NCBI RefSeq assembly: GCF_001584165.1
Contig: NZ_CP013233.1
Location: 2,860,620 to 2,924,619, forward strand
From: Collimonas arenae
GTDB taxonomy: Bacteria; Pseudomonadota; Gammaproteobacteria; Burkholderiales; Burkholderiaceae_D
Reading direction: 5' to 3'
DNA: 64,000 nt
In this document: positions 1 to 11,175 of the stretch, one piece after another
How the letters are laid out: each line of letters starts with the position of its first letter
How positions within the stretch are numbered: position 1 is the stretch's first letter
Translations under genes and position numbers: made by a program
Notes under the pieces: generated by a model
Database searches by the model: none
Told to the model about the DNA's origin: nothing
What the model saw: the letters and a program-made list of their open reading frames with translations, nothing else

Positions 1-498
1 TGCATACACGCGATTGGCGCCACCCCAGACACCGACGATGATGAACATAGGGATCAACGTCGCTTCAAAGAATACGTAGAACAGCATGCCGTCCAGCGCG
101 CAGAACACACCGATCATCAGACCCGAGAGGATCAGGAAAGCACCCATGTATTGCGCGACCTTCTTCTCGATCACTTGCCAGGCCGAAATCACCACCAGCA
201 CGGTGATGAATGCCGTCAATGGCACGAACCACAGCGAAAGGCCATCGATACCAAGGTGGTAATTGATGTTGAAGCGATCGATCCAGGCCGCCTTCTCGAC
301 GAACTGCATGCCATGGAAACCGTTGTCGAACTGACGCACGATCGGCAAGGTGACAACGAAGCTGACCGCTGCACCCAGCAGCGATAGCCAGCGCACCAAA
401 GTAGGATTGTCGTCGCGGCCCACTGCCAGGACGAGGATACCGAACGCGACCGGACACCAGATCGCGAGGCTTAGAAGAGGAAAAGTTGACTGCATCAT
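1..498 (-). CDS. nuoM: NADH-quinone oxidoreductase subunit M (N-terminal part)
   Basis: This is the amino-terminal part (about 165 residues) of the NuoM antiporter-like membrane subunit of respiratory complex I. The gene runs off the left edge, so no stop is seen. The translation reads MMQSTFPLLSLAIWCPVAFG, followed by a conserved stretch with NYHLGIDGLSLWFVPLTAFI and, near the edge, FFEATLIPMFIIVGVWGG. The GIDG and FFE motifs are typical of NuoM; the Glu in FFE is the conserved membrane glutamate needed for proton pumping in the family. Two adjacent ATG codons (498 and 495) could start it. It lies 41 bases downstream of nuoL in the nuo operon. Confidence 0.93.
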   Translation of the reverse strand, partial: MMQSTFPLLSLAIWCPVAFGILVLAVGRDDNPTLVRWLSLLGAAVSFVVTLPIVRQFDNGFHGMQFVEKAAWIDRFNINYHLGIDGLSLWFVPLTAFITVLVVISAWQVIEKKVAQYMGAFLILSGLMIGVFCALDGMLFYVFFEATLIPMFIIVGVWGGANRVYA

Positions 499-539
499 AT
501 TTTATTATCGATCTACTTTACTGAGTTTGCTTCGCCAGC

Positions 540-2642
540 TTACTTGGCAAACGGGAACGGCATGAACCAAACCAGGAAACCCAGCACCCCGATAATCATC
601 ACGAATGCATAGTGATAGATGTATCCGGACTGCCAGAGACGGGTAATCTTCGAGAACCAGTTGACGGCCTTGGCGCTGCCGTTGACTATCAGACCATCGA
701 TCAGACCACGGTCGCCGGCGTTCCACAGTCCGCGGCCCAGCAAGCGGGCACCGCCTGCAAACACCACGTCGTTGAACTTGTCCATATAGTATTTATTGTC
801 GAGCAAGATGAAGATCGGGCCAGCTTTCTGCTTGATGGCCGCAGGCAAGCGCGGATTGACCATATAGCAGTAGTAAGCCGATGCCACACCGGCGATCGCC
901 AGCCACAGCGGCGCCGAGCTGAATGCGTGAGCGACCATGCCGATCGGGCCATGGAAATCGTTACGCAGTTCTTCCATCGCGTGATGTGCTTCGTTGACGA
1001 AAATCACGTCCTTGAAGAAGCTGCCGAACAGCATAGGTTCGATCGCCAGGAAACCGATGATGGCGGAAGGAATCGCCAGCAGGATCAATGGCACAGTCAC
1101 CACCCAAGGCGACTCATGCGGCTTCTGGCCAGGAGCCAGGCCGTGATGCTCATGCTCATCTTCTTCGTCGTCATGATGATCGTCATGGGCGCCGTGCGCG
1201 TCATGTGCAGCATGCGCATCGTTGGCAGCATGTGCGTGCGCATCGTGGCCGTCATGCGCCTTGCCGAAACGTTCTTCGCCATGGAACACCATAAAATACA
1301 TGCGGAACGAATAGAAAGCAGTCACGAAAACGCTGGCCAGCACTGCGAAATACGCAAAGCCGGAGCCGAACAGTGTCGATGAATGGGCCGCTTCGATGAT
1401 GCTGTCCTTCGAATAGAAACCGGAGAAGAACGGTGTGCCGATCAACGCCAGCGAACCAATCAGCGAAGTGATCCAGGTAATCGGCATGTACTTGCGCAGG
1501 CCGCCCATGTTGCGCATGTCTTGATCGTGATGCAGACCCATGATCACCGAACCGGCCCCAAGGAACAACAAGGCTTTGAAGAAAGCGTGGGTCATCAGGT
1601 GGAACACTGCTACCGAGTAGGCCGAAGCACCCAGCGCTACCGTCATGTAGCCAAGCTGCGACAGGGTCGAGTATGCAACCACGCGCTTGATGTCGGTTTG
1701 GATGACGCCAAGGAAACCCATGAACAGCGCAGTGATCGAGCCAATGATCAGGATGAACGACAACGCAGTATCCGACAATTCGAACAGCGGCGACATGCGA
1801 GTCACCATGAAAATACCGGCGGTCACCATGGTTGCCGCGTGGATCAGTGCGGAAATCGGGGTTGGGCCTTCCATCGAATCAGGCAGCCAGACGTGCAACG
1901 GGAACTGCGCCGATTTACCCATGGCGCCGATGAACAGGCAGATACAGGCCACGGTCAACAGCATCCAGTCGCTGCCAGGCAAGGTCAAGGTCGCCAGCAT
2001 GCCCTTTTGCGCGAAGACTTCGGTGTAGTTCATCGAACCCGAGTAAGCCAGCAGCAGGCCGATACCGAGGATGAAACCAAAGTCGCCGACACGGTTGACC
2101 AGGAAGGCTTTCATGTTCGCGAAGATCGCAGTCGGACGGGTGTACCAGAAACCGATCAGCAGATACGACACCAGGCCCACTGCTTCCCAACCGAAGAACA
2201 GCTGCAGGAAGTTGTTGCTCATGACCAGCATCAACATCGAGAACGTGAACAGCGAGATATAGGCAAAGAAGCGGTTATAACCCTCATCGTCCTTCATGTA
2301 GCCGATGGTGTAGATGTGCACCATCAATGACACGAATGTCACCACGCACATCATCATCGCAGTCAGGCTGTCGACCAGGAAACCGATCTCCAGCTTGATG
2401 CCGCCGACCGTCATCCAGGTGTACAAGGTGCCGTTAAACGTGGCCCCATCGATCACCTGCAGCAAAGTCTGTACCGAAATGATCAGCGCAATCAGCACAC
2501 CGAGAATGGTGACCGTATGCGAAGTCTTGCGACCGATCAGGTTGCCGAAGAACTTGGTACCGAATAAGCCCGCAATCGCGGCGCCAGCCAGTGGCGCCAA
2601 CGGTACGGCAAGAAGTAGTTGTGGGTTAAGTTGCCCCGCCAT
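540..2642 (-). CDS. nuoL: NADH-quinone oxidoreductase subunit L
   Basis: The distal antiporter-like membrane subunit of complex I, which couples quinone reduction to proton export. The 700-residue protein is longer than the roughly 610 of Escherichia coli. It carries many membrane helices and the family core (FFGWEAVGLVSYLLIGFW, HAATMVTAGIFM). Much of the extra length is a hydrophilic insertion at about residues 455-505, very rich in His, Asp and Ala with a DDEEDEHEHHG end, lying between membrane segments. The C-terminal part would include the long lateral helix of the family. It is followed by nuoM and preceded by nuoK with a 111-base gap. Such His-rich loops occur in other betaproteobacterial NuoL proteins as far as I recall; metal binding is inference. 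Confidence 0.97.
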   Translation of the reverse strand: MAGQLNPQLLLAVPLAPLAGAAIAGLFGTKFFGNLIGRKTSHTVTILGVLIALIISVQTLLQVIDGATFNGTLYTWMTVGGIKLEIGFLVDSLTAMMMCVVTFVSLMVHIYTIGYMKDDEGYNRFFAYISLFTFSMLMLVMSNNFLQLFFGWEAVGLVSYLLIGFWYTRPTAIFANMKAFLVNRVGDFGFILGIGLLLAYSGSMNYTEVFAQKGMLATLTLPGSDWMLLTVACICLFIGAMGKSAQFPLHVWLPDSMEGPTPISALIHAATMVTAGIFMVTRMSPLFELSDTALSFILIIGSITALFMGFLGVIQTDIKRVVAYSTLSQLGYMTVALGASAYSVAVFHLMTHAFFKALLFLGAGSVIMGLHHDQDMRNMGGLRKYMPITWITSLIGSLALIGTPFFSGFYSKDSIIEAAHSSTLFGSGFAYFAVLASVFVTAFYSFRMYFMVFHGEERFGKAHDGHDAHAHAANDAHAAHDAHGAHDDHHDDEEDEHEHHGLAPGQKPHESPWVVTVPLILLAIPSAIIGFLAIEPMLFGSFFKDVIFVNEAHHAMEELRNDFHGPIGMVAHAFSSAPLWLAIAGVASAYYCYMVNPRLPAAIKQKAGPIFILLDNKYYMDKFNDVVFAGGARLLGRGLWNAGDRGLIDGLIVNGSAKAVNWFSKITRLWQSGYIYHYAFVMIIGVLGFLVWFMPFPFAK

Positions 2643-2753
2643 GATGAACCTTATCTTTATTCGTTGTTTGTTGTCTGCGCGTTGTTTGCGCGCTGTTTAC
2701 TCATTCTTTGCCTGCTCGCTTCCGCCTGCCTGAGCCTGCGGAAACAAACATCG

Positions 2754-3062
2754 TCAGCCCTTCAGGCTGTCCAGGTCTTCGACGTTGATGGTGTCCAAGT
2801 TACGGAACAGCGCCACCAGGATGGCCAGACCAATCGCCGATTCGGCAGCCGCTACAGTAAGGATAAAGAAAACGAAGATCTGCCCTGCGGCATCACCCAG
2901 GTAATACGAAAAGGCAATGAAATTCATATTCACTGCTAGCAGCATCAATTCGATTGCCATCAGCAATACGATGAGGTTCTTGCGGTTGAGGAATATGCCG
3001 ACGATCCCGATCGCAAACAGGATCGCACCGAGAATCAGGTAGTGAGCGAGTGAAAGTACCAT
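2754..3062 (-). CDS. nuoK: NADH-quinone oxidoreductase subunit K
   Basis: Small (102 residues) three-helix membrane subunit of complex I, homologous to MrpC and mitochondrial ND4L. The start [20 protein letters not shown] and the central [20 protein letters not shown] are diagnostic; the Glu in the second helix (AIELML) is the conserved proton-path residue. Length equals that of most bacterial NuoK proteins. It lies 12 bases downstream of nuoJ, so the two are probably translated together. Confidence 0.97.
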   Translation of the reverse strand: MVLSLAHYLILGAILFAIGIVGIFLNRKNLIVLLMAIELMLLAVNMNFIAFSYYLGDAAGQIFVFFILTVAAAESAIGLAILVALFRNLDTINVEDLDSLKG

Positions 3063-3074
3063 ATTGCGTCCTTG

Positions 3075-3731
3075 TTATTTTTGTGGGGCCGCTGGTGCGG
3101 CCGGGTTGGCAGGATTCACTGGCGCCACCGGCTCAACCTTGGCTTCCGACTTCATCTTGACCACGCGAATCCGGTCGGTACTCTTGACCTTGACCGCAGC
3201 GGAAGGTGAAAAATACTTGCTGTCCTTGCGGCGGCGCAGTGTCAGTGCAACGGCAGCGACAATCGCCACCAGCAGGATAACCGCTGCGATCTCGAACGCA
3301 TAAACGTATTCGGTGTAGATCAGCTTACCCAGTTCCTTGGTATTGCCGATATTGGCCGACGCCGCCGGCACATCCGCTTCCGAGCCTTGAAAACCATGGA
3401 AAATGACCGCCGCCATTTCGACCACGATGATGGTGCCGACCGTCGCAGCCAGCGGGAAATATCCCCAGAAGCCCTCTCGCATCTTATCGAGATTAATATC
3501 CAGCATCATCACAACAAACAGGAACAGCACCATCACAGCGCCAACGTAGACCAGCACGAGAACGATCGACAGGAATTCGGCCTTGAGCAGCATCCAGATG
3601 CCAGCGGCGGAGAAGAACGACAATACCAGGAACAGCGCAGAATGCACTGGATTGCGTGCGGTGATTACGCGCAGGGCGGCGATCACCAGCACCACCGAAA
3701 ACGCGTAAAACAAGAATGTCTTAAATTCCAT
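3075..3731 (-). CDS. nuoJ: NADH-quinone oxidoreductase subunit J
   Basis: Membrane subunit of complex I (ND6 homologue), 218 residues. The N-terminal half has the conserved ARNPVHSALFLVLSFFSAAG and VLVYVGAVMVLFLFVVMML segments. A fifth helix follows near residue 150. The tail after RRRKDSKYFSP is a Lys/Ala/Pro-rich cytoplasmic extension ending in repeated NPANPAAPAAP, typical of betaproteobacterial NuoJ. A 163-base gap without a gene separates it from nuoI upstream. Confidence 0.96.
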   Translation of the reverse strand: MEFKTFLFYAFSVVLVIAALRVITARNPVHSALFLVLSFFSAAGIWMLLKAEFLSIVLVLVYVGAVMVLFLFVVMMLDINLDKMREGFWGYFPLAATVGTIIVVEMAAVIFHGFQGSEADVPAASANIGNTKELGKLIYTEYVYAFEIAAVILLVAIVAAVALTLRRRKDSKYFSPSAAVKVKSTDRIRVVKMKSEAKVEPVAPVNPANPAAPAAPQK

Positions 3732-3753
3732 AATGACCTATAAACAATTTGCG

Positions 3754-3812
3754 AGACAGATTTCAAGAGCCGACGCAGTACGACGAATTACACTTTCCGC
3801 GCGACTCTGTCC
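3754..3812. repeat. degenerate GGGACAGAG-type inverted repeat between nuoI and nuoJ
   Basis: The 163-base nuoI-nuoJ gap (3732-3894) holds no gene. It contains GAGACAGA near 3754 and TCTGTCCC near 3806, which pair with one mismatch. The same sequence family is found in the nuoG-nuoF gap and before the tRNA gene, so it looks like a dispersed REP-like element. Mobility by a REP-associated transposase is only inference. Confidence 0.4.
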
Positions 3813-3894
3813 CCGACTAATCAGATAAAACGGTTAAATTGCGAGAGTCTTTCATACATATGCAAGTTATCGTCCCGCAATCGTTGTTGCTGAA

Positions 3895-4383
3895 TTAGCG
3901 ATATGCAGCATCCGCAGCGCGAGCCGCAGCAATCTCTGGTTCGTAACGATCACCAACCGCCAACAGCATTTCCTTGGTGTAGTAAAGATCGCCGCGCTTT
4001 TCACCGTGGTATTCCAGGATGTGAGTCTCGACGATCGAATCGACCGGGCAAGACTCTTCGCAGAAACCGCAGAAAATACATTTGGTCAGATCGATATCGT
4101 AGCGAGTGGTACGGCGCGAACCGTCTGCACGCTGGTCTGACTCGATCGTGATCGCCATTGCCGGGCACACTGCTTCGCACAATTTGCAGGCGATGCAGCG
4201 TTCTTCCCCATTCGGATAGCGGCGCAACGCATGCAGGCCACGGAAACGCGGCGACTGCGGCGTCTTCTCCTCCGGGAACAGCACCGTAATCTTGCGTGCG
4301 AACAGGTAGCGGCCAGTCAACCGCAGTCCCTTTAGCAGCTCCAGCAGCATTAAGCTACCGAAAAAATCCTTGATCGCTTCCAT
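3895..4383 (-). CDS. nuoI: NADH-quinone oxidoreductase subunit I (two [4Fe-4S] clusters)
   Basis: Peripheral-arm subunit of complex I carrying clusters N6a and N6b, which pass electrons from NuoG towards NuoB. The 162-residue protein has two ferredoxin motifs, [12 protein letters not shown] at about residue 60 and [12 protein letters not shown] at about residue 100, so all eight ligand cysteines are present. The amphipathic N-terminus ([20 protein letters not shown]) is the membrane-facing helix of the family. It starts 17 bases after the nuoH stop. Confidence 0.97.
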   Translation of the reverse strand: MEAIKDFFGSLMLLELLKGLRLTGRYLFARKITVLFPEEKTPQSPRFRGLHALRRYPNGEERCIACKLCEAVCPAMAITIESDQRADGSRRTTRYDIDLTKCIFCGFCEESCPVDSIVETHILEYHGEKRGDLYYTKEMLLAVGDRYEPEIAAARAADAAYR

Positions 4384-4400
4384 TTGCTATAAACCTTCCA

Positions 4401-5471
4401 TTACTTCCAGATATTCCATGGACCTTGAATCCAGGCGGCGACAATCACCAGATAGGCGAGAACCAGCGGGATAAACACTTTCCAGCCCAAGCGCATGATC
4501 TGGTCATAGCGATAGCGCGGGAACGAGGCACGCACCCAGATAAACACCGACAACATGAAAAAGGTCTTCATGCCAAGCCAGATCCAGCCTGGGATCCAAT
4601 CCAGCATCGCCAGCGGCGATGCCCAGCCGCCCATGAACAGCAACGCTGTCAGGATCGACACCAGGATCATGTTGGCGTATTCAGCCAGGAAGAACATCGC
4701 GAACGACATGCCCGAGTATTCGATCATGTGACCGGCAACAATTTCCGATTCACCTTCCACCACGTCGAACGGGTGGCGATTGGTCTCGGCAATGCCGGAA
4801 ATAAAATAAATCAGGAACACAGGGAACAACGACAGCCAGTTCCATGACAGGAAGGCTACGCCGTGATCGTAGAAGTAACCTTTGCTTTGCGCCATCACGA
4901 TATCGGTCAGGTTCAGGCTGCCGGAAACCATCAGCACGATGACCAAGGCAAAGCCCATCGAAATTTCGTAGGACACCATTTGTGCCGAAGCACGCATGGC
5001 GCCGAGGAACGCATACTTTGAATTGGATGCCCAGCCGGCGATGATCACGCCGTAGACTTCCATCGAAGTAATCGCCATCACGTACAGCAGACCTGCATTG
5101 ACGTTAGCCAATACGGTTTCCGGACCGAACGGGACGACTGCCCAGGCAGCCAGTGCCGGCATGATGGTCATGATCGGCGCAATGAAGAACAGCACCTTGT
5201 TGGCACGGGCCGGCAAGGTAACTTCCTTCAACAGCAGCTTGAGGGCGTCAGCGATCGGCTGCAACAAACCGGCAGGACCAACGCGATTTGGGCCGAGGCG
5301 AATATGCATCCAGCCGATCAGCTTACGTTCCCAATAAGTCATGTAGGCCACGCACAGCAACAGCGGTACCAGCACGACGATGATCTTGATCAGATTCCAA
5401 ATCAGGGGCCAAAGGCCGCCGAGCAGGTCGGAGCCAGTGGCATTGATGGCGGCGATGAAGTGATCCATCAT
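4401..5471 (-). CDS. nuoH: NADH-quinone oxidoreductase subunit H
   Basis: Membrane subunit (ND1 homologue) that joins the membrane and peripheral arms and shapes the quinone chamber. The 356-residue protein shows about eight helices and the family signatures [19 protein letters not shown] near the N-terminus and [18 protein letters not shown] in the middle. Length is normal. The start (two ATG codons, 5471 and 5468) overlaps the end of nuoG by four bases, so translation is probably coupled. Confidence 0.97.
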   Translation of the reverse strand: MMDHFIAAINATGSDLLGGLWPLIWNLIKIIVVLVPLLLCVAYMTYWERKLIGWMHIRLGPNRVGPAGLLQPIADALKLLLKEVTLPARANKVLFFIAPIMTIMPALAAWAVVPFGPETVLANVNAGLLYVMAITSMEVYGVIIAGWASNSKYAFLGAMRASAQMVSYEISMGFALVIVLMVSGSLNLTDIVMAQSKGYFYDHGVAFLSWNWLSLFPVFLIYFISGIAETNRHPFDVVEGESEIVAGHMIEYSGMSFAMFFLAEYANMILVSILTALLFMGGWASPLAMLDWIPGWIWLGMKTFFMLSVFIWVRASFPRYRYDQIMRLGWKVFIPLVLAYLVIVAAWIQGPWNIWK

Positions 5472-7810
5472 GCTTTCTCCACTACGATAGAACCAAACAT
5501 CGCGCCCAAGGCTGCGGTCGAAGCGTGCGATGCAGCTACCCGCACCACGTTTTCCGGCAGCGTCGAGTCAATCGCTGCGAGCAACGCAGCAGTACCCTGC
5601 CCTTGTTTGAGGTTAACGCGATCGCCAGTGGCGACACCCAATTTTGCAGCTAGCGCTGCCGACAGCCATGCCTGCGGCGCTTGGCCGTCGACGGTTTCTT
5701 GCAGTGACGACGCACGACGCACGACAGCATCGCCAAAGTAAATCGGCACATCGGCAATCCGCTCCAGCGCGCCATTGGACACTTGGGCAGCAGCTTGCGG
5801 TTGCAGATCGGACAGGTTGTTCAAGCGTGCTTGCAGGTTCGCCTCGGCGACTTCGCCGGTACCGAGCACTTCATCGCGAATCGCTTCGGAAGTGTCGTAG
5901 TCGAAGCCTGGCAGGCCCAGCAGATTACCCAGCACGCGCAACACCTTCCATGCTGGACGTGCATCGCCTAGCGGCTTGACGGTGCCGTTGAAACTTTGCG
6001 CCCGGCCTTCGCAGTTGACGAAGGTACCGGAGGTTTCGGTGAATGGCGAGATAGGCAGCAGCACGTCGGCGAAATCGGCGCCATGCTTGTAGGCGGACAA
6101 CGCCACCACCATTTCGGCCTTGTCCAAGGCGGCACGGGCGGCTTGCGGATCAAAACTATCCAATTCCGGCTCGGCGTTCAGCAACACATATGCCTTGTGC
6201 AGTTGCGCGAAAATCTGTTGTGCATTGCGGCCCTTGCCGGCTGCTGGCAAGGCGTTGGCCCAGTAGCCACCGACAGTATTGCCGGCTTCTGTCAGGTAGC
6301 CCAACTTGGCGCCGGTTTGCTCTGCGATCCATTGCGCCAATGCGTGCAGTTGCGAGGCTTGCGGATGTTGCGCCGCTGCGTTGCCGAGGAATACACCCTT
6401 GGCATCGCCGGACAACAGGCTGGCTGCAGTTTGCTTGGCGGCAGCTGACGGCTCGACATTGTCGAAGCCAGCTGGCACTACAACGCTCTTTGCTTGCGCC
6501 ACGGCGACAGCAACTTGTGCCAGCGATGCCAGCCACGCCGAAGGCGCTGCGATAATCTTGTTTGCAACCGGCATCAGCAGGTCGTCGTCGGTTGCATGCA
6601 GGATGCTCAGCTGGGCGCCACGTTTGACGCTCAGGCGCAAACGTGCGGACAGCAGAGGATGATCCTTGCGCAGGAAAGAACCGATGACGAAGGCGCGATT
6701 CAATTGCGCGAATTCGTTGATCGACATGCCCAGCCACGGTGTGACTTTGCCGTCCAATGCAAAGTCGGATTGACGCAGGCGGAAATCGATGTTTTCGGAA
6801 CCCAGGCCGCGCATCACTTTTTGCAGCAGTGACAGTTCTTCCAGCGTCGAATAAGGCGTACCCAGCCCCGCAATCGCATCGGCGCCGTGCTCGTGGCGGA
6901 TGTTACGCAAGCCATGCGCCACATATTCCAACGCAGTTTGCCATTCGACTTCCTGCCATTTGCCGTCTTGCTTGAGCATCGGCTTGGTCAGACGTTCGGC
7001 GCTGTTCAAGCCTTCATAGGCGAAGCGATCCTTATCCGACAACCAGCATTCATTGACGTCGTTGTTTTCCAGCGGCAGCACGCGCATCACCTTACCGGAT
7101 TTGACTTGCACCACCAGGTTGGCGCCCAGGCCATCATGCGGGCTGACCGATTTGCGGCGCGACAATTCCCACGTGCGGGCACTGTAACGGAACGGCTTGG
7201 AAGTCAGCGCACCGACCGGGCACAGGTCGATCATGTTACCGGACAGTTCCGAATTAACGGTCTTGCCGACGAAAGTCGTGATCTCGGAATGTTCACCGCG
7301 ACCCACCATGCCGAATTCCATTACGCCGGCGATTTCCTGGCCGAAGCGAACGCAGCGGGTGCATTGGATGCAACGGCTCATTTCCTGCATCGAGATCAGC
7401 GGACCAGCGTCTTTCGGCGCGACCACACGCTTTTCTTCTTCGTAACGAGACGACGATTTGCCGTAGCCGACCGCCAAATCCTGTAACTGGCACTCGCCGC
7501 CCTGATCGCAGATCGGGCAATCCAGCGGGTGATTGATCAGCAGGAATTCCATCACGCTCTTCTGTGCAGTAGTTGCCTTGTCGCTGGCAGTGCGCACGAT
7601 CATGCCGGCAGTCACCGGAGTGGCACAGGCAGGCAGGGCCTTAGGCGCTTTTTCCACCTCGACCAGGCACATGCGGCAGTTGGCCGCGATGGAGAGTTTT
7701 TTGTGATAGCAAAAATGTGGAATGTAGGTGCCAATCTTGTTGGCAGCATCCATTACCATGCTGCCCTCTTGGACTTCCACTTTCTTACCGTCTATTTCGA
7801 TTTCAACCAT
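5468..7810 (-). CDS. nuoG: NADH-quinone oxidoreductase subunit G
   Basis: Largest peripheral subunit of complex I, 780 residues. The N-terminal ferredoxin-like domain has the [2Fe-2S] set [16 protein letters not shown] and PACATP. This is followed by [14 protein letters not shown] and CIQCTRC, giving the [4Fe-4S] sites including the His-ligated N5 type. The rest is a molybdopterin-oxidoreductase-like fold that in this family carries no molybdenum. The N7 cluster set of E. coli is not evident. It overlaps nuoH at its end. The 145-base gap before it contains a hairpin repeat. Confidence 0.96.
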   Translation of the reverse strand: MVEIEIDGKKVEVQEGSMVMDAANKIGTYIPHFCYHKKLSIAANCRMCLVEVEKAPKALPACATPVTAGMIVRTASDKATTAQKSVMEFLLINHPLDCPICDQGGECQLQDLAVGYGKSSSRYEEEKRVVAPKDAGPLISMQEMSRCIQCTRCVRFGQEIAGVMEFGMVGRGEHSEITTFVGKTVNSELSGNMIDLCPVGALTSKPFRYSARTWELSRRKSVSPHDGLGANLVVQVKSGKVMRVLPLENNDVNECWLSDKDRFAYEGLNSAERLTKPMLKQDGKWQEVEWQTALEYVAHGLRNIRHEHGADAIAGLGTPYSTLEELSLLQKVMRGLGSENIDFRLRQSDFALDGKVTPWLGMSINEFAQLNRAFVIGSFLRKDHPLLSARLRLSVKRGAQLSILHATDDDLLMPVANKIIAAPSAWLASLAQVAVAVAQAKSVVVPAGFDNVEPSAAAKQTAASLLSGDAKGVFLGNAAAQHPQASQLHALAQWIAEQTGAKLGYLTEAGNTVGGYWANALPAAGKGRNAQQIFAQLHKAYVLLNAEPELDSFDPQAARAALDKAEMVVALSAYKHGADFADVLLPISPFTETSGTFVNCEGRAQSFNGTVKPLGDARPAWKVLRVLGNLLGLPGFDYDTSEAIRDEVLGTGEVAEANLQARLNNLSDLQPQAAAQVSNGALERIADVPIYFGDAVVRRASSLQETVDGQAPQAWLSAALAAKLGVATGDRVNLKQGQGTAALLAAIDSTLPENVVRVAASHASTAALGAMFGSIVVEKA

Positions 7811-7905
7811 GGCTTTTGCTTTTCTTGCCTATGTTTTGATTAGTTGAGGACAAATCTGTCCTGCTACTTTTCTTTGCTATTCAAGCGTTTTATCTAGTCA
7901 GTTGA

Positions 7906-7950
7906 GGACAGAGTAATTCGCCACGCTGCGGTGACTCTTAAACTCTGTCC
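7906..7950. repeat. REP-like hairpin in the nuoF-nuoG gap
   Basis: The 145-base space between nuoF and nuoG contains GGACAGAGT at 7906-7914 and its exact reverse complement ACTCTGTCC at 7942-7950, able to form a nine-pair stem in DNA or mRNA. A truncated relative (GAGGACAAATCTGTCC) lies just before it, near 7847. The left arm and following AATTCGCC recur near 12947. In the nuo transcript it could affect mRNA stability between nuoF and nuoG; that is inference. Confidence 0.55.
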
Positions 7951-7955
7951 CGCAA

Positions 7956-9251
7956 TTATTGATAACTAGGCACCAAGCAATGCTTATGCTCGATGTGATA
8001 TTCAAATTCTTCGCGATAATTCTTCAGGAACCCACGTACCGGCATCGCCGCCGCATCGCCGAGCGCACAGATGGTGCGGCCCATGATGTTGCCGGCAACC
8101 GTGTCCAACAGATCCATGTCTTCCGGACGACCATGACCGGTTTCAATGCGATGCACCAAGCGATACAGCCAGCCAGTGCCTTCGCGGCATGGCGTGCACT
8201 GGCCACAGGACTCTTCAAAATAGAAGTACGACAGGCGCAGCAGCGACTTCACCATGCAACGCGTTTCATCCATCACGATCACGGCGCCCGAGCCCAGCAT
8301 CGAGCCGGCTTTAGCGATCGAATCGTAATCGAGATCGGTGTCCATCATGACTTCACCGCGAATCACCGGCGCGGATGAACCGCCAGGAATCACAGCCTTG
8401 ATCTTCTTGCCGCCGCGCATGCCGCCAGCCAGCTCCATCAGCTTGGCAAACGGCGTACCCAATGGCACTTCGTAATTGCCCGGCCGCTCAACGTCGCCGG
8501 AAATCGAGAAAATCTTGGTGCCGCCGTTGTTCGGCTTGCCCAGCGCAGCATAAGCTTCGCCGCCCATGTTCAGCAGGAAAGGCACCGCAGCGAAAGTCTC
8601 GGTGTTGTTGATCGTGGTCGGCTTGCCGTACAGGCCGAAACTGGCCGGGAATGGCGGCTTGAAGCGCGGTTGGCCCTTCTTGCCTTCCAGCGATTCCAGC
8701 AAAGCAGTTTCTTCGCCGCAGATGTAAGCGCCATAACCATGGAACGCATGCAGTTGGAAGTTGAAGGTGCTGCCGAAAATCTTGTCGCCCAATGCACCGG
8801 CGGCGCGCGCCTCTTCCAGCGCTTCTTCAAAGCGCTCGTAGCCAGACCAGATTTCGCCGTGGATGTAGTTGTAGCCGACCGAAATCCCCATGGCATAAGC
8901 GCCGATGGCCATCCCTTCAATCAGTGCGTGCGGATTGTAGCGAATGATATCGCGGTCCTTGAATGTGCCCGGCTCGCCTTCGTCGGTATTGCAGACCAGG
9001 TACTTCTGGCCTGGAAATTGACGCGGCATGAAGCTCCACTTCAGACCGGTCGGGAAACCTGCACCGCCGCGGCCGCGCAGCGAACCAGCCTTCAGTTCGG
9101 CGATGACTTGCTCAGGGGTGATGCCTTCGGACAGGATGCGCTTGAGAGCGGTGTAACCGCCACGCTTGACGTAATCGGCGTAATGCCAGTTGTTGCCGTC
9201 CAGGTTAGCCAGGATCAGCGGGTTGATATGACGATCGTGCAGGCAGGTCAT
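7956..9251 (-). CDS. nuoF: NADH-quinone oxidoreductase subunit F (NADH-binding)
   Basis: Binds NADH, FMN and the N3 [4Fe-4S] cluster, the entry point of electrons to complex I. The 431-residue protein has the nucleotide/FMN loop [15 protein letters not shown] near residue 60. The cluster motif [15 protein letters not shown] lies near residue 350, followed by the fourth cysteine in [12 protein letters not shown]. Length is close to that of other NuoF proteins. The ATG overlaps the nuoE stop by four bases (ATGA), indicating translational coupling. Confidence 0.97.
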   Translation of the reverse strand: MTCLHDRHINPLILANLDGNNWHYADYVKRGGYTALKRILSEGITPEQVIAELKAGSLRGRGGAGFPTGLKWSFMPRQFPGQKYLVCNTDEGEPGTFKDRDIIRYNPHALIEGMAIGAYAMGISVGYNYIHGEIWSGYERFEEALEEARAAGALGDKIFGSTFNFQLHAFHGYGAYICGEETALLESLEGKKGQPRFKPPFPASFGLYGKPTTINNTETFAAVPFLLNMGGEAYAALGKPNNGGTKIFSISGDVERPGNYEVPLGTPFAKLMELAGGMRGGKKIKAVIPGGSSAPVIRGEVMMDTDLDYDSIAKAGSMLGSGAVIVMDETRCMVKSLLRLSYFYFEESCGQCTPCREGTGWLYRLVHRIETGHGRPEDMDLLDTVAGNIMGRTICALGDAAAMPVRGFLKNYREEFEYHIEHKHCLVPSYQ

Positions 9252-9727
9252 TTCTTCAGTTCCTCCAGCAAGCCGTCAATCTTTTCGTTCGACATCCAGC
9301 TACACATGCGTTTGTTATTAACCAGCAGCACCGGCGCATCGCCGCAGGCTCCCATACACTCACCCTCAACCAGCGTGAATTGGCCATCAGCGGTAGTTTC
9401 ACGGAAGCCGATACCGAGCTTATGCTTCAGATGCTCTGCCGCGCGCTCGCCGCCGGACAACTGGCATGGCAGATTGGTGCAGATGCTGATCTTGTGCTTG
9501 CCGACCGGCTTGGTGTTGTACATATTGTAAAAGGTCGCGACTTCCTGCACCGCGATAGCCGGCATGCCGAGGTAATCCGCGACATCCTGCATGGTTTCCG
9601 GCGCTAGCCAGCCCTTTTCGTCCTGTGCGATCGCCAATGCAGCCATCACCGCCGACTGCTTCTGGTCGGCGGGAAATTTCGCTACTTCGCGATCGATCTT
9701 CTTGTATGTGTCTTGACTTAACAACAT
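9248..9727 (-). CDS. nuoE: NADH-quinone oxidoreductase subunit E ([2Fe-2S])
   Basis: Thioredoxin-like subunit of the NADH-dehydrogenase module, holding cluster N1a. The 159-residue protein has ligand cysteines in [12 protein letters not shown] and [13 protein letters not shown], the standard C-x4-C and C-x3-C pairs. The N-terminal helical bundle ([19 protein letters not shown]) is as in the family. The gap to nuoD upstream (9728-9921, 194 bases) holds no gene, and I see no clear signal in it. Confidence 0.97.
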   Translation of the reverse strand: MLLSQDTYKKIDREVAKFPADQKQSAVMAALAIAQDEKGWLAPETMQDVADYLGMPAIAVQEVATFYNMYNTKPVGKHKISICTNLPCQLSGGERAAEHLKHKLGIGFRETTADGQFTLVEGECMGACGDAPVLLVNNKRMCSWMSNEKIDGLLEELKK

Positions 9728-9921
9728 GTGTTGGCCATTCGTGCGCGATACTTTGCGCGAGTAGTTAGTAACAAATTCCGTAGCTCTCAGCAGCTGCCAT
9801 CAGGAGGCCCTGAGAACCGTAGCGAACGCCTTAAGGTCTGGTCGAGAAGCACAACTGTACGAAGGTACACTGAACATCGCAGGCCAGAGATTAAGTCGCG
9901 CAGTAGGTTATCAGAATCTCC

Positions 9922-11175
9922 TTAGCGATCGATTTCACCGAAAACGATGTCTTGCGTACCGATGATGGTGACGGCATCGGCGATCATGTGGCCCTTGGCC
10001 ATTTCATTCAACCCTTGCAGATGCGGGAAGCCCGGCGCACGGATCTTCAAGCGGTAAGGCTTGTTGGCGCCATCGGAAACGATGTAGACGCCAAACTCGC
10101 CCTTCGGATGCTCGACCGCTGCGTATGCTTCGCCCGGTGGCACATGGAATCCTTCGGTGAAGAGCTTGAAATGGTGAATCAGCTCTTCCATGTTGGACTT
10201 CATGTTGACCCGCGATGACGGCGCAACCTTGTGGTTGTCAGTCATGACCGGGCCGCCATTATTGCGCAGCCATTCTACGCATTGCTTGATAATTCGGTTG
10301 GACTGGCGCATTTCTTCCACGCGCACAAGATAACGGTCATAACAGTCACCGTTCTTGCCAACCGGGATATCGAAATCGAGCAAGTCGTAAACTTCGTAAG
10401 GCTGTTTCTTGCGCAGATCCCACTCGACACCTGAACCACGCAGCATCGGACCGGTAAAGCCCATTGCCTTGGCGCGCTCCGGCGAGACCACGCCGATGCC
10501 GACCAGACGCTGTTTCCAGATACGGTTATCGGTCAGCAGTGTTTCGTATTCGTCGACGTATTTCGGGAAACGGACAGTGAAGTCCTCAATGAAATCGAGC
10601 AGCGAACCTTGGCGGTTTTCGTTCAGCGCCTTGATTGCCTTGGCATTGCGCACCAGCGATGCCTTGTGCTGCGGCATGGTGTCCGGCAGGTCGCGATAAA
10701 CGCCGCCCGGACGGTAGTAAGCCGCATGCATACGCGCGCCGGAAACGGCTTCGTAGCAATCCATCAGGTCTTCGCGCTCACGGAATGCATACAGCAACAC
10801 CGCCATCGCGCCGACGTCCAGCGCATGCGCGCCGATCCACATCAGGTGGTTCAGCAGACGCGTGATTTCGTCGAACATGACGCGGATGTATTGCGCACGC
10901 AGCGGCACTTCCAGGCCCAGCAGGCGCTCGATTGCCATCACGTAGCCGTGTTCATTACACATCATCGACACATAGTCGAGACGATCCATATACGGTACGG
11001 ATTGCAGGTAGGTTTTCTGCTCAGCCAGCTTTTCGGTGCCGCGATGCAGCAGGCCGATATGCGGGTCAGCACGCTGGATCACTTCACCGTCCAGCTCCAA
11101 CACCAGGCGCAAAACGCCGTGTGCGGCCGGATGTTGCGGACCGAAGTTCAGCGTGTAGTTCTTGATTTCTGCCAT
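9922..11175 (-). CDS. nuoD: NADH-quinone oxidoreductase subunit D
   Basis: The 49-kDa subunit lining the quinone-binding site. The 417-residue protein starts [20 protein letters not shown], and the GPQHPAAHG loop carries the conserved quinone-contacting His. The distal end [12 protein letters not shown] is also typical. It is a separate gene, as is usual in alpha- and betaproteobacteria, not fused to nuoC as in enterobacteria. Its ATG overlaps the last base of the nuoC stop. Confidence 0.97.
   Translation of the reverse strand: MAEIKNYTLNFGPQHPAAHGVLRLVLELDGEVIQRADPHIGLLHRGTEKLAEQKTYLQSVPYMDRLDYVSMMCNEHGYVMAIERLLGLEVPLRAQYIRVMFDEITRLLNHLMWIGAHALDVGAMAVLLYAFREREDLMDCYEAVSGARMHAAYYRPGGVYRDLPDTMPQHKASLVRNAKAIKALNENRQGSLLDFIEDFTVRFPKYVDEYETLLTDNRIWKQRLVGIGVVSPERAKAMGFTGPMLRGSGVEWDLRKKQPYEVYDLLDFDIPVGKNGDCYDRYLVRVEEMRQSNRIIKQCVEWLRNNGGPVMTDNHKVAPSSRVNMKSNMEELIHHFKLFTEGFHVPPGEAYAAVEHPKGEFGVYIVSDGANKPYRLKIRAPGFPHLQGLNEMAKGHMIADAVTIIGTQDIVFGEIDR

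Noticed and set aside
612..1382. Long plus-strand open frames opposite nuoL and other nuo genes
   Set aside because: They are antisense shadows of strongly conserved nuo genes with composition unlike proteins.
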